A stretch of 51,719 nucleotides of DNA. Origin: an uncultured Lachnospiraceae bacterium (GTDB taxonomy: Bacteria > Bacillota > Clostridia > Lachnospirales > Lachnospiraceae). Position 1 is the first letter of the stretch. Each line of letters opens with the position of its first letter. Both the position numbers and the translations under genes were made by a program. The notes under the pieces are model-generated. The model did no database searches and was not told the origin of the DNA. It was given only the letters and a program-made list of their open reading frames with translations. Where the stretch lies: the NCBI GenBank assembly GCA_947626775.1, contig CANQTL010000023.1, positions 1 through 51,719 on the forward strand, written 5' to 3'. This document shows, piece by piece, positions 15,816-22,805 of the stretch.

Positions 15816-17126
15816 TTATCGCTCCATTTTCCAGAAAAACGCGCTGTAAGGCGGCAGTTCGCTGCCGCCGCCGAAATCGTGTTTCTCCCCGCTGATCAAA
15901 TCTACAGCCGTGCCGCAGCCCGCGTCGAAATGCGCCGTATAGCTCTCCGCGTCCGCGTTGATCGCCACGAGCACCCGTTCGCCGTCGCATTTGCGCTCGA
16001 AGATGCACTGTTTGTTTGTCAGGACGACCGAACGGAAATCTCCGTAATTGAGCGCCTGAGAATTTTTCTTCGCCTCGGCCAGCTTCGCGATCCACTCGCA
16101 CAGATCGTTCCACTCCGGTTTCTCAAAGCAGGCTCTCAGCGCCGGATCGCCCTCGTTCTTGTGAGCCTTCGCTCCCCACTCGCTGCCGTAGTACACGCAG
16201 GGAATCCCCGGCATACCGAAGCACAGGGCGTAGATGAGCGGCAGATGTTTTTCATTGGTCAGATTGCTGGCGATTCTGGTCACGTCATGGTTGTCCACGA
16301 AAGACAGCATGTGCTTGCCCCGGTACAGCGTCCAGTTCTCCGGGCCGAACTGCCTGAGCAGCGAATGATTGATCTCAAACATGTTCATGCTGTTGAAGCT
16401 GGAGAACAGTCCCTTATAGCACTCATAGTTGGTAGCGGAGTGCAGCATCTGATCGTTGACCATCTGGTTGTAGTCGCCGTGCAGCATCTCGCCGAGCAGA
16501 TAGAAGTCGGCCTTCAGCCCGTCCGTGAAAGCGCGCAGCCTCCTGACGAAATCGTGATCCAGGCAGTAGGCCACGTCCAGGCGCAGCCCGTCGATGTCGA
16601 ACTCCTCCACCCAGCCTTTGACGCTGTCCAGAATATGTCGGATCACGTCTTCATTGCGCAGATTGAGCTTCACCAGATCGTAGTTGCCCTCCCAGCCCTC
16701 GTACCACAGGCCGTCGTTGTAGTTTGAATTGCCGTCGAAGTTAATGTGGAACCAGTCTTTGTAGGGCGACTCCCATCGTTTCTCGAGCACGTCGCGAAAC
16801 GCCCAGAATCCTCTGCCCACATGGTTGAACACGCCGTCCAGCACCACCTTGACGCCGTTGTCGTGCAGCGCCGCACAGACTTTCTTAAAATCCTCGTTGG
16901 TGCCAAGCCTGCAGTCGATCGTATGATAGTCCCTCGTGTTGTAACCGTGCGTGTCGGACTCGAACACAGGGGAGAAATAGACTGCGTTGATCCCCAGCTT
17001 CTTCATATGGGGGATCCACTCCTCCACTTTCAGGATGCGGTGCGCAGGCTGCCCGTCGTTCTCAAAGGGCGCGCCGCAGAACCCCAGCGGATAGATCTGA
17101 TAGAAAACACTCTCATAAGCCCACAT
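15816..17126 (-). CDS. Cytoplasmic GH13 alpha-amylase-family glycosidase
   Basis: A 436-residue enzyme without a signal peptide. The (beta/alpha)8 catalytic core has the conserved GH13 regions: DGVFNHVG (about 97-104), GLRLDVAY with nucleophile Asp184, GEMLHGDY with acid/base Glu213, and FVDNHD with Asp281. A C-terminal beta domain (about 355-436) follows. It should hydrolyse alpha-glucosidic bonds of maltodextrins or related oligosaccharides; the intracellular location suggests cyclomaltodextrinase/neopullulanase-like or maltogenic activity, but the N-terminal domain of true neopullulanases is missing. The start at 17126 has AAAGGAG about 7 nt upstream, and the longer frame upstream crosses the promoter. 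It appears to be transcribed alone. Confidence 0.85.
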   Translation of the reverse strand: MWAYESVFYQIYPLGFCGAPFENDGQPAHRILKVEEWIPHMKKLGINAVYFSPVFESDTHGYNTRDYHTIDCRLGTNEDFKKVCAALHDNGVKVVLDGVFNHVGRGFWAFRDVLEKRWESPYKDWFHINFDGNSNYNDGLWYEGWEGNYDLVKLNLRNEDVIRHILDSVKGWVEEFDIDGLRLDVAYCLDHDFVRRLRAFTDGLKADFYLLGEMLHGDYNQMVNDQMLHSATNYECYKGLFSSFNSMNMFEINHSLLRQFGPENWTLYRGKHMLSFVDNHDVTRIASNLTNEKHLPLIYALCFGMPGIPCVYYGSEWGAKAHKNEGDPALRACFEKPEWNDLCEWIAKLAEAKKNSQALNYGDFRSVVLTNKQCIFERKCDGERVLVAINADAESYTAHFDAGCGTAVDLISGEKHDFGGGSELPPYSAFFWKMER

Positions 17127-17160
17127 AGCGTTACTCCTTTTTCTATAAATTTCTGCGTCA

Positions 17161-17189
17161 ATTCTATCATTGTTGACACGGTTTTGCAA
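17161..17189 (-). promoter_or_regulatory. Probable promoter of the GH13 gene
   Basis: Minus-strand TTGCAA (17184-17189), 17-bp spacer, TAGAAT (17161-17166). It lies just inside the longer open frame of the GH13 gene, supporting the start at 17126. Confidence 0.45.
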
Positions 17190-17249
17190 AGTACATTTCG
17201 ATTGACTGGTCAGGTATTTTTCTGATGAACAAAAAAGCGTTGCACCGAC

Positions 17250-17333
17250 TTTTCCACATCTTTTTATGTAAAAATTTATAAAAACCGTCCTAAAATGCCA
17301 AAGAAATCCCCAATTTCCACAAAGTTATCCACA
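17250..17333 (+). promoter_or_regulatory. Cluster of DnaA-box-like sequences
   Basis: The AT-rich spacer 17127-17565 (439 bp, no gene seen) has a perfect DnaA box TTATCCACA (17325-17333) and two near matches on the same strand, TTTTCCACA (17250-17258) and ATTTCCACA (17313-17321). No dnaA, dnaN or other origin genes are nearby, so a titration or regulatory site is more likely than an origin. Chance occurrence in AT-rich DNA cannot be excluded. Confidence 0.35.
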
Positions 17334-17565
17334 TCGACATGTATGTCATTTTAGCGTGACCCGCTTTCCTTTTTTGACACAACCACCTGTTTTTTGTCAA
17401 ATTTCGTATCATGTTTCGATGAATTATTCTTTTTTTCGATCACATCGAGACAGGAAAAATTTCACAAACTGTCCCGTCCGGATTTCCGCCGGTCAATCCG
17501 TTTTTTCGCTTGACGCTGTAAGTCAACCGCAGGGACGGACGCCGTCTGTACAGGCGTTTTCGCCG

Positions 17566-20025
17566 CTACAGCCACTCGTCCCAGAACCGTTCCACTTTAT
17601 GACCAATTTGGTCAATATTGACGATTTCACAATTTTCCCACTCTCTCGGGAACAGGCGGCCATACGCGGCGGACAGAAAACGCTCATCCAAAAGCGCCAC
17701 GACGCCAAAATCGTCCGCCGTGCGGATCACTCTGCCCGCCGCCTGCAGCACCTTGTTCATACCGGGATAGCGGTAGGCATAGTCGAAACCGTTCTCGCCC
17801 CAGCCGTCGAAATACTGCTTCAAAAGTTCTCTCTCCGGGCACACCTGCGGCAGTCCCGTCCCCACAATGACCGCTCCGATCAGACTGTCGTTTTTCAGAT
17901 CGATCCCCTCGCTGAAGATCCCGCCCATCACACAGAATCCCAGCAGGCTCCGCTCCTCCTCGATCTCGATCTCCATCTGGATCAGCGCGGACAGATCGCA
18001 GTCCGCATTGCCTGTAAATCTGCCAAGGAACGCCTCCCTGGCCTGCTCGTTCATATAGTCTTCCTGCACGATGCACTCCACCGCCCCGTCCGCGTTGAAG
18101 TGGCGCATGTAGATATCATAGACCTGACGCAGGAACGCGTGGGAGGGAAAGAAGGCCATATAATTTCCCTGCCGTCTTCCGACGATCTCATGCAGATAGC
18201 CGGCGATCCGATAATACTCCGCTTCGCCGCGGCGCGTGTACTTGCTCGTCACATCGCTGCCGATATAGATTCCCAGCTTGTCCGGTCTGAAGACGGACTT
18301 CGCGTATACCTCATAATCTCCCTCGTCCGCTCCCAGGAGCTTCTTATAATACTGGATCGGCAGAAGCGTGGCGGAAAAGAGGATCGTACTTCTTCCCCGC
18401 ATCATGCACTCCCGCAGATTCTTCGCCGGATTGACGCAGAACAACTTCAGGATAAAGCTGCCGTCGGACTGCATCTGCGAGTATGTGATATAATTTTCGT
18501 CGGCCAGCTCGTACATTTCCAAAAAATGCGAGATTTCAAAATAAAATTCCAGAATATCTCCCCGCACGGGACTGTCCTCATGATCCTCCAGATAGTCGTC
18601 GATGGACGCGCTGAGTCTGTTCAGCGCACGCACAAAATCGTCTATGTATTCCACCACCCGGCAGGTCTCACACTCCCTTTTGAGCGCCAGCAGCTCCTTA
18701 TTGCACTTATCCAGGTTCCCGGCCATCCGCTTATCGTAGTCTTTGACCGTCTTTTTCAGCTGTAGAAAATCTTCCTTGCACAGCAGAGCGCTGTACATGT
18801 CCCTGCCGCGCTCCACCAGATTGTGGGCCTCGTCGACGAGAAAGACATACTCTCCCCTGACGCCCTCCGCAAAAAATCTGCGCAGATACACATGAGGATC
18901 AAAGAGGTAGTTGTAATCGCAGATGACCGCGTCGGAGAACAGGCTCATATCCAGTCCCATCTCAAAAGGACAGACGCTGTGCTTCAGCGCATACGCCTCG
19001 ATCGTCTCCCGGTTGTATACGTCCTCGTGGACAAGCAGATCGTAGAGCGCGTCGTTGATCCGATCGTAATGCCCTCTGGCGTAGGGGCAGTACTCCGGAT
19101 TGCACTCCGCCTCCTCCATGGGGCAGATTTTATCTCTGGCGGTCAGCACCACGCTCTTGAAGCGCAGGCCGCCTGCGCGCAGCAGCGCAAATGTCTGATC
19201 CGCCACCGTGCGGGTGATCGTCTTGGCCGTCAAATAGAATATTTTCTCGCACAGGCCCTCCCCCATGGCTTTCACCGCCGGGAACACCGTGGAGATCGTC
19301 TTGCCGACCCCCGTAGGCGCCTCGACGAAGAGCTTGCGCCTGTGGTAGATCGTGCGGTACACATCGGAAACCAATTCTCTCTGTCCTTCCCGGTAGTCGA
19401 AGGGAAACTGCAGCGCCCGGATGGACGCCTGCCGCTCTCCCTGCCAGCGGAAACTGTAGTCCGCCCATTTGCGGTACTGTCCCATCACCTCCGCAAACCA
19501 CTGCCGCAGCTCCTGCTCCGTATACTCATAGTGGAAATACCGGAGTTCTTCCGTCTCCATATGACAGTAGGTCATGCGCACGCGCACGGCGGGCAGGCCC
19601 GCCTTTTCCGCCAAGATACAGGCATAGCACTTCGCCTGTGCAAGATGAACGGGCACAGCGTCCTTCATCTTCTTCAAATCGCGGAAGGTGCCTTTGATCT
19701 CGTCGACTGTCACCGTCACACTCTGCGCCTGCTCCGGCGTAAGCTGCCGGTCCGGCAGCCCGGGAAGCGCGCCCACATCTCCGAGCGCCTCCACGATCAC
19801 GCCGTCCGCCCGTCCCTCGATCAGAATATCATATTCGCCTGCCGGATACCGATAGGCGAGCGGCACCTCCGCGTGATACTCCGGCCCCATACGGCGCTGT
19901 ATCATACGGTGGATCCGTCCGCCCTCCTGCATCGCATTTTCAGGGGAGGCCGCTTTGCGGTTGTCGATATCGCCCGAGCGCAGAATAAACTCCACCAGCC
20001 CTCTGACGGAAACGCGTATCTCCAT
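17566..20025 (-). CDS. XPD/DinG-like DNA helicase with RecB-type nuclease domain
   Basis: An 819-residue protein. About residues 1-180 look like a PD-(D/E)XK nuclease of the RecB/Cas4 kind: His39 (GGRIHRMIQ), Asp74 (EGRADGV), Glu109-x-Lys111 (VDEIKGTF) and QxxxY (Gln130-Tyr134). The rest is an SF2 helicase: Walker A EAPTGVGKT (about 235-243), DEAH box LVDEAHNL (about 397-404) and motif VI QAAGRVIRT. Four cysteines between motifs I and II (Cys301, 308, 313 and 352) fit the iron-sulphur cluster of XPD-type 5'-3' helicases. It probably unwinds and trims DNA in repair. It follows a terminator and the radical-SAM repair genes. The pathway is unknown. Confidence 0.85.
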   Translation of the reverse strand: MEIRVSVRGLVEFILRSGDIDNRKAASPENAMQEGGRIHRMIQRRMGPEYHAEVPLAYRYPAGEYDILIEGRADGVIVEALGDVGALPGLPDRQLTPEQAQSVTVTVDEIKGTFRDLKKMKDAVPVHLAQAKCYACILAEKAGLPAVRVRMTYCHMETEELRYFHYEYTEQELRQWFAEVMGQYRKWADYSFRWQGERQASIRALQFPFDYREGQRELVSDVYRTIYHRRKLFVEAPTGVGKTISTVFPAVKAMGEGLCEKIFYLTAKTITRTVADQTFALLRAGGLRFKSVVLTARDKICPMEEAECNPEYCPYARGHYDRINDALYDLLVHEDVYNRETIEAYALKHSVCPFEMGLDMSLFSDAVICDYNYLFDPHVYLRRFFAEGVRGEYVFLVDEAHNLVERGRDMYSALLCKEDFLQLKKTVKDYDKRMAGNLDKCNKELLALKRECETCRVVEYIDDFVRALNRLSASIDDYLEDHEDSPVRGDILEFYFEISHFLEMYELADENYITYSQMQSDGSFILKLFCVNPAKNLRECMMRGRSTILFSATLLPIQYYKKLLGADEGDYEVYAKSVFRPDKLGIYIGSDVTSKYTRRGEAEYYRIAGYLHEIVGRRQGNYMAFFPSHAFLRQVYDIYMRHFNADGAVECIVQEDYMNEQAREAFLGRFTGNADCDLSALIQMEIEIEEERSLLGFCVMGGIFSEGIDLKNDSLIGAVIVGTGLPQVCPERELLKQYFDGWGENGFDYAYRYPGMNKVLQAAGRVIRTADDFGVVALLDERFLSAAYGRLFPREWENCEIVNIDQIGHKVERFWDEWL

Positions 20026-20044
20026 ACTCTTTCGCCCTCAACGT

Positions 20045-20086
20045 AAAAACTCCCTATCAGGAGATTGTGTGATCTCGGATAGGGAG
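20045..20086 (-). terminator. Terminator of the Crh/HPr-like gene
   Basis: CTCCCTATC (20050-20058) pairs with GATAGGGAG (20078-20086), with an inner GAGAT/ATCTC stem. On the minus strand five Ts follow (20045-20049). It isolates the small gene from the helicase. Confidence 0.8.
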
Positions 20087-20113
20087 CCTGGTCGTAAATT
20101 TCTCTCGGATCTA

Positions 20114-20338
20114 TTATGAGGCTACCGCGAACTTATTGAGATAGCTCTCGAAATCCGCGTCGTATCCATGGCAGGATACGGTCAGTATCTGGCTGAAATT
20201 CAATCCCAGCACACCGATGAGCGATTTGGCATCCACCACATAGCTGTTGTAGGAGATGTCCACGTCAAAGATGCATTTCGTTGCAGCCAATACAAAGTCC
20301 TTCACTTCATCCGGTCTCAATTTGATTTTGTGTTGCAT
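20114..20338 (-). CDS. HPr-like protein lacking the catalytic His (Crh-like)
   Basis: A 74-residue protein with the HPr fold pattern. The regulatory-serine segment is well kept (VVDAKSLIGVLGLNF, Ser39, equivalent to HPr Ser46), but the region that should hold the phosphocarrier His15 reads EVKDFVLAATKC, with no His. It therefore cannot pass phosphate to PTS sugars. Bacillus Crh is likewise an HPr without His15 that works only through Ser46 in carbon catabolite control; an analogous role is inferred. The start at 20338 is preferred: GGATGGTG lies about 6 nt before it, while the upstream ATG at 20350 abuts AAAAGG with no spacing. It is a single-gene unit with its own promoter and terminator. 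Confidence 0.7.
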   Translation of the reverse strand: MQHKIKLRPDEVKDFVLAATKCIFDVDISYNSYVVDAKSLIGVLGLNFSQILTVSCHGYDADFESYLNKFAVAS

Positions 20339-20413
20339 CGCATTCACCATCCTTTTCGTTTATGCGTGCAAAAAGCACACATAGAAAATATTTTCATTCT
20401 CCTCGTTGACATG

Positions 20414-20441
20414 ATTATACTCTTTTCAGATCATTTGTAAA
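20414..20441 (-). promoter_or_regulatory. Promoter of the Crh/HPr-like gene
   Basis: Minus-strand TTTACA (20436-20441), 16-bp spacer, perfect TATAAT (20414-20419), giving a leader of about 70 nt. Confidence 0.65.
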
Positions 20442-20474
20442 GTCATTTTTTATTTCGTTTGAAACTGTCGGAAG

Positions 20475-21263
20475 TTACGGTTCGCGCTCCGTGCCGCCCG
20501 CAAATTCCACTGCGTAATCCCGAAACCTGAGCGGAAACATCTGCCGCTGCAGCTTCCTGTTCTCGCGCTCTCTAACGCCGGTTGTCCCGCAGAAAAGCCG
20601 GAACAGTTCCCGATAGCATTCCTCGCCTTCTGACCACGCGAAGTTTTCTTCGGTAAATTCTTCCAAACCCGATACGAGATACCAAGGCCGCCCTGCCGGG
20701 TGCACCCCGAACAGATCCCGTCCCTCGTCGCGGATCACAAAATTCTCAACCGAGAGTCTGTCCGCAAAATGCGGCATGACAAAGGGCAGGACATTGTTCT
20801 CGGGCCCGATCACCGCATAGAGAGCGCCCCGCTCCAGTTCCCCGAACCGCAGAAACTCGATCTCATGATGCGCCTCGTTGGCCGTGCGCCTCGCCAGCGC
20901 AAAACACCTCGCCACATAGGGATTGCGCAGATTCTCCATCGTCCGTCTGCCGTGCCTGTCCGTGACGCCGTCCACCACGGTCCGGTAGACCGCCTCTCCC
21001 CTGTCCGGCTCGCAGGAGGCTGCCGCCTGACAGAGAGTGAGGTACACTTCTTCACCCAGTCTATTCTTTAATGTTCTTATCACTTTCTCAGTTTTGCCCG
21101 AATCCGCAATACTATGCAGATAAACTGCAAATAATCTGTAATTTTCGTCTTCGCCGACCTGTATGTGAATATGTTCATGCCCTTCCCGCAGGGCGTAAGC
21201 GTCATAGACCGCCGTAAAAATGCCCTCCAGGGAATCCTCGCAGATAATATATTTTTCTTCCAT
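20475..21263 (-). CDS. TIGR03915 family putative DNA repair protein (DUF4130)
   Basis: A 262-residue soluble protein. It starts MEEKYIICEDSLEGIFTAVY, the usual N-terminus of the TIGR03915 'radical SAM-linked' family; a DUF4130 domain follows (GRRTMENLRNPYVARCFALA, then EFLRFGELERGALYAVIGPE and NVLPFVMPHFADRL). In other bacteria the family is strictly paired with the TIGR03916 radical SAM protein and is sometimes fused to a uracil-DNA glycosylase domain, which is absent here. Its biochemical function is unknown. The start at 21263 lies 14 bp after the stop of the radical SAM gene, so the two form one operon. Confidence 0.85.
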   Translation of the reverse strand: MEEKYIICEDSLEGIFTAVYDAYALREGHEHIHIQVGEDENYRLFAVYLHSIADSGKTEKVIRTLKNRLGEEVYLTLCQAAASCEPDRGEAVYRTVVDGVTDRHGRRTMENLRNPYVARCFALARRTANEAHHEIEFLRFGELERGALYAVIGPENNVLPFVMPHFADRLSVENFVIRDEGRDLFGVHPAGRPWYLVSGLEEFTEENFAWSEGEECYRELFRLFCGTTGVRERENRKLQRQMFPLRFRDYAVEFAGGTEREP

Positions 21264-21277
21264 GTCAAATCCGTCCC

Positions 21278-22597
21278 TCACCCGGACGCCGCGCCGTAAT
21301 CCCACAGGGACATCTGCCTGTAAGCCGTGCCGTCTGTCATAAAGGGCAGCTTCTCTCCCCGCCCCATCCGATTCTGATACGTCAGGTTCCGCACGATATA
21401 ATCCTCGTCAATCTTCGTGTGGTACAGCATCCTGCCGCCGCAGGTGATAAAGTACAGCGCCCGCTTCAGGACGACGCCCATTCTCTTCAGATCATCGAAA
21501 GTCAGGCCGCCGAACCTTCTCGCCGCCACGATGCGCCTCGCGCTCTTCACGCCCACGCCGGGGATGCGCAGAAGCATCTTATAATCCGCGCTGTTGACTT
21601 CCACCGGAAAATGTTCCAGATGGCGCACCGCCCAGTCTGCCTTCGGATCGATCTCCATATTGAAATTCGGCTTCTCTTTTGTCAGAAGTTCGTCCGCCCG
21701 AAAATCATAGAAGCGCAGAAGCCAGTCCGCCTGATACAGTCTGTGCTCTCTGAGCAGCGGCGGCCCCGACTCCGCCGCAGGCAGCGACTTGTCGCCGTTC
21801 ACATTGACAAACGCCGAATAATAGACTCTTTTTAAGGAAAACTTATCATACAGACTCTCCGCCACCGACAGGATCTGATAATCGCTCTCCGGCAGCGCCC
21901 CGATCACCATCTGCGTGGACTGCCCCGCCTCGCAGAAGCGCGGCGCGTGGCGGTACAGGGTCAGTTCGTTCTGATTCTGTGCAATGCCGTTCTGAATCTG
22001 CCGCATCGGCTTTAAAATATTGCTGCGGCGCTTGTTCGGCGCCATCTCCCTAAGCCCTTCCGCCGTCGCCATCTCCAGATTCACGCTCATGCGGTCGGCC
22101 AGATAGCCCGCCCGCTGGATGAGCGCCGGATCCGCGCCCGGTATCGCCTTCACATGAATGTATCCCTGAAAGCGGTGCACCGTGCGCAGCTTATGAAGCG
22201 TCTCGCAGATCAGCTCCATCGTGTAGTCGGGACTGTAGAGAATCCCGGAACTCAAAAACAAACCTTCTATATAATTGCGCCTGTAAAATTCCATCGTCAG
22301 GCTGCAGACTTCATCCGGCGTAAAAGAAGCCCGCGGCACATCGTTGGTACGCCTGTTAATACAGTATCTGCAGTCATAGATACATTCATTCGTAAAAAGA
22401 ATTTTCAGCAGAGAAATACATCTGCCGTCCGCCGCAAAACTGTGGCAGATACCCGCCGCCAGCGTATTGCCGATTCCCGTGCCGTCGTTTCTTCTCGAAG
22501 ATCCGCTGGAACTGCACGACACGTCATACTTCGCGGCGTCCGCCAGAATCTTCAGTTTCTCCATGACCGACGTCTGCGGCGCAATCTTCGCCTCCAT
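21278..22597 (-). CDS. TIGR03916 putative DNA modification/repair radical SAM protein
   Basis: A 439-residue protein. The N-terminus has the family-typical AAKYDVSCSSSGSSR, then the radical SAM cluster motif Cys72-x3-Cys76-x2-Cys79 (ECIYDCRYCINRR) and a barrel up to about residue 320. A helix-hairpin-helix (LLRIPGVGVKSARRIVAARR, about 345-365) suggests DNA binding. It probably uses a 5'-deoxyadenosyl radical on a DNA lesion or modified base, but no substrate is established. It is first gene of the pair with the TIGR03915 protein and resembles spore photoproduct lyase only in general principle. Confidence 0.88.
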   Translation of the reverse strand: MEAKIAPQTSVMEKLKILADAAKYDVSCSSSGSSRRNDGTGIGNTLAAGICHSFAADGRCISLLKILFTNECIYDCRYCINRRTNDVPRASFTPDEVCSLTMEFYRRNYIEGLFLSSGILYSPDYTMELICETLHKLRTVHRFQGYIHVKAIPGADPALIQRAGYLADRMSVNLEMATAEGLREMAPNKRRSNILKPMRQIQNGIAQNQNELTLYRHAPRFCEAGQSTQMVIGALPESDYQILSVAESLYDKFSLKRVYYSAFVNVNGDKSLPAAESGPPLLREHRLYQADWLLRFYDFRADELLTKEKPNFNMEIDPKADWAVRHLEHFPVEVNSADYKMLLRIPGVGVKSARRIVAARRFGGLTFDDLKRMGVVLKRALYFITCGGRMLYHTKIDEDYIVRNLTYQNRMGRGEKLPFMTDGTAYRQMSLWDYGAASG

Positions 22598-22805
22598 CCG
22601 CTCTCCTCCCAGCCATACTTTCCGCCACAGTATCCGCTTTGCCCGCGGCGCTGTATCGCAGCTTCCCGTTGTCCTACATCCATACTCAGAACATGCGTTC
22701 GATCATGTATAGTGTAACACACAACTTAAAGTTTGGCAAGGAGTTTTCAAACAAACGTTCATGGATGGCGCGGTTCGCCGCAGTGCAATCCTGTCCGAAG
22801 GGCTT

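Noticed and set aside
17250..17333. A replication origin
   Set aside because: DnaA-like boxes are present, but no dnaA, dnaN, parA/B or rnpA/rpmH genes lie nearby.
20344..20397. A 17-codon leader frame (MKIFSMCAFCTHKRKGW) before the Crh-like gene
   Set aside because: The GGAG lies only one base before its ATG and no regulatory codon run is visible.
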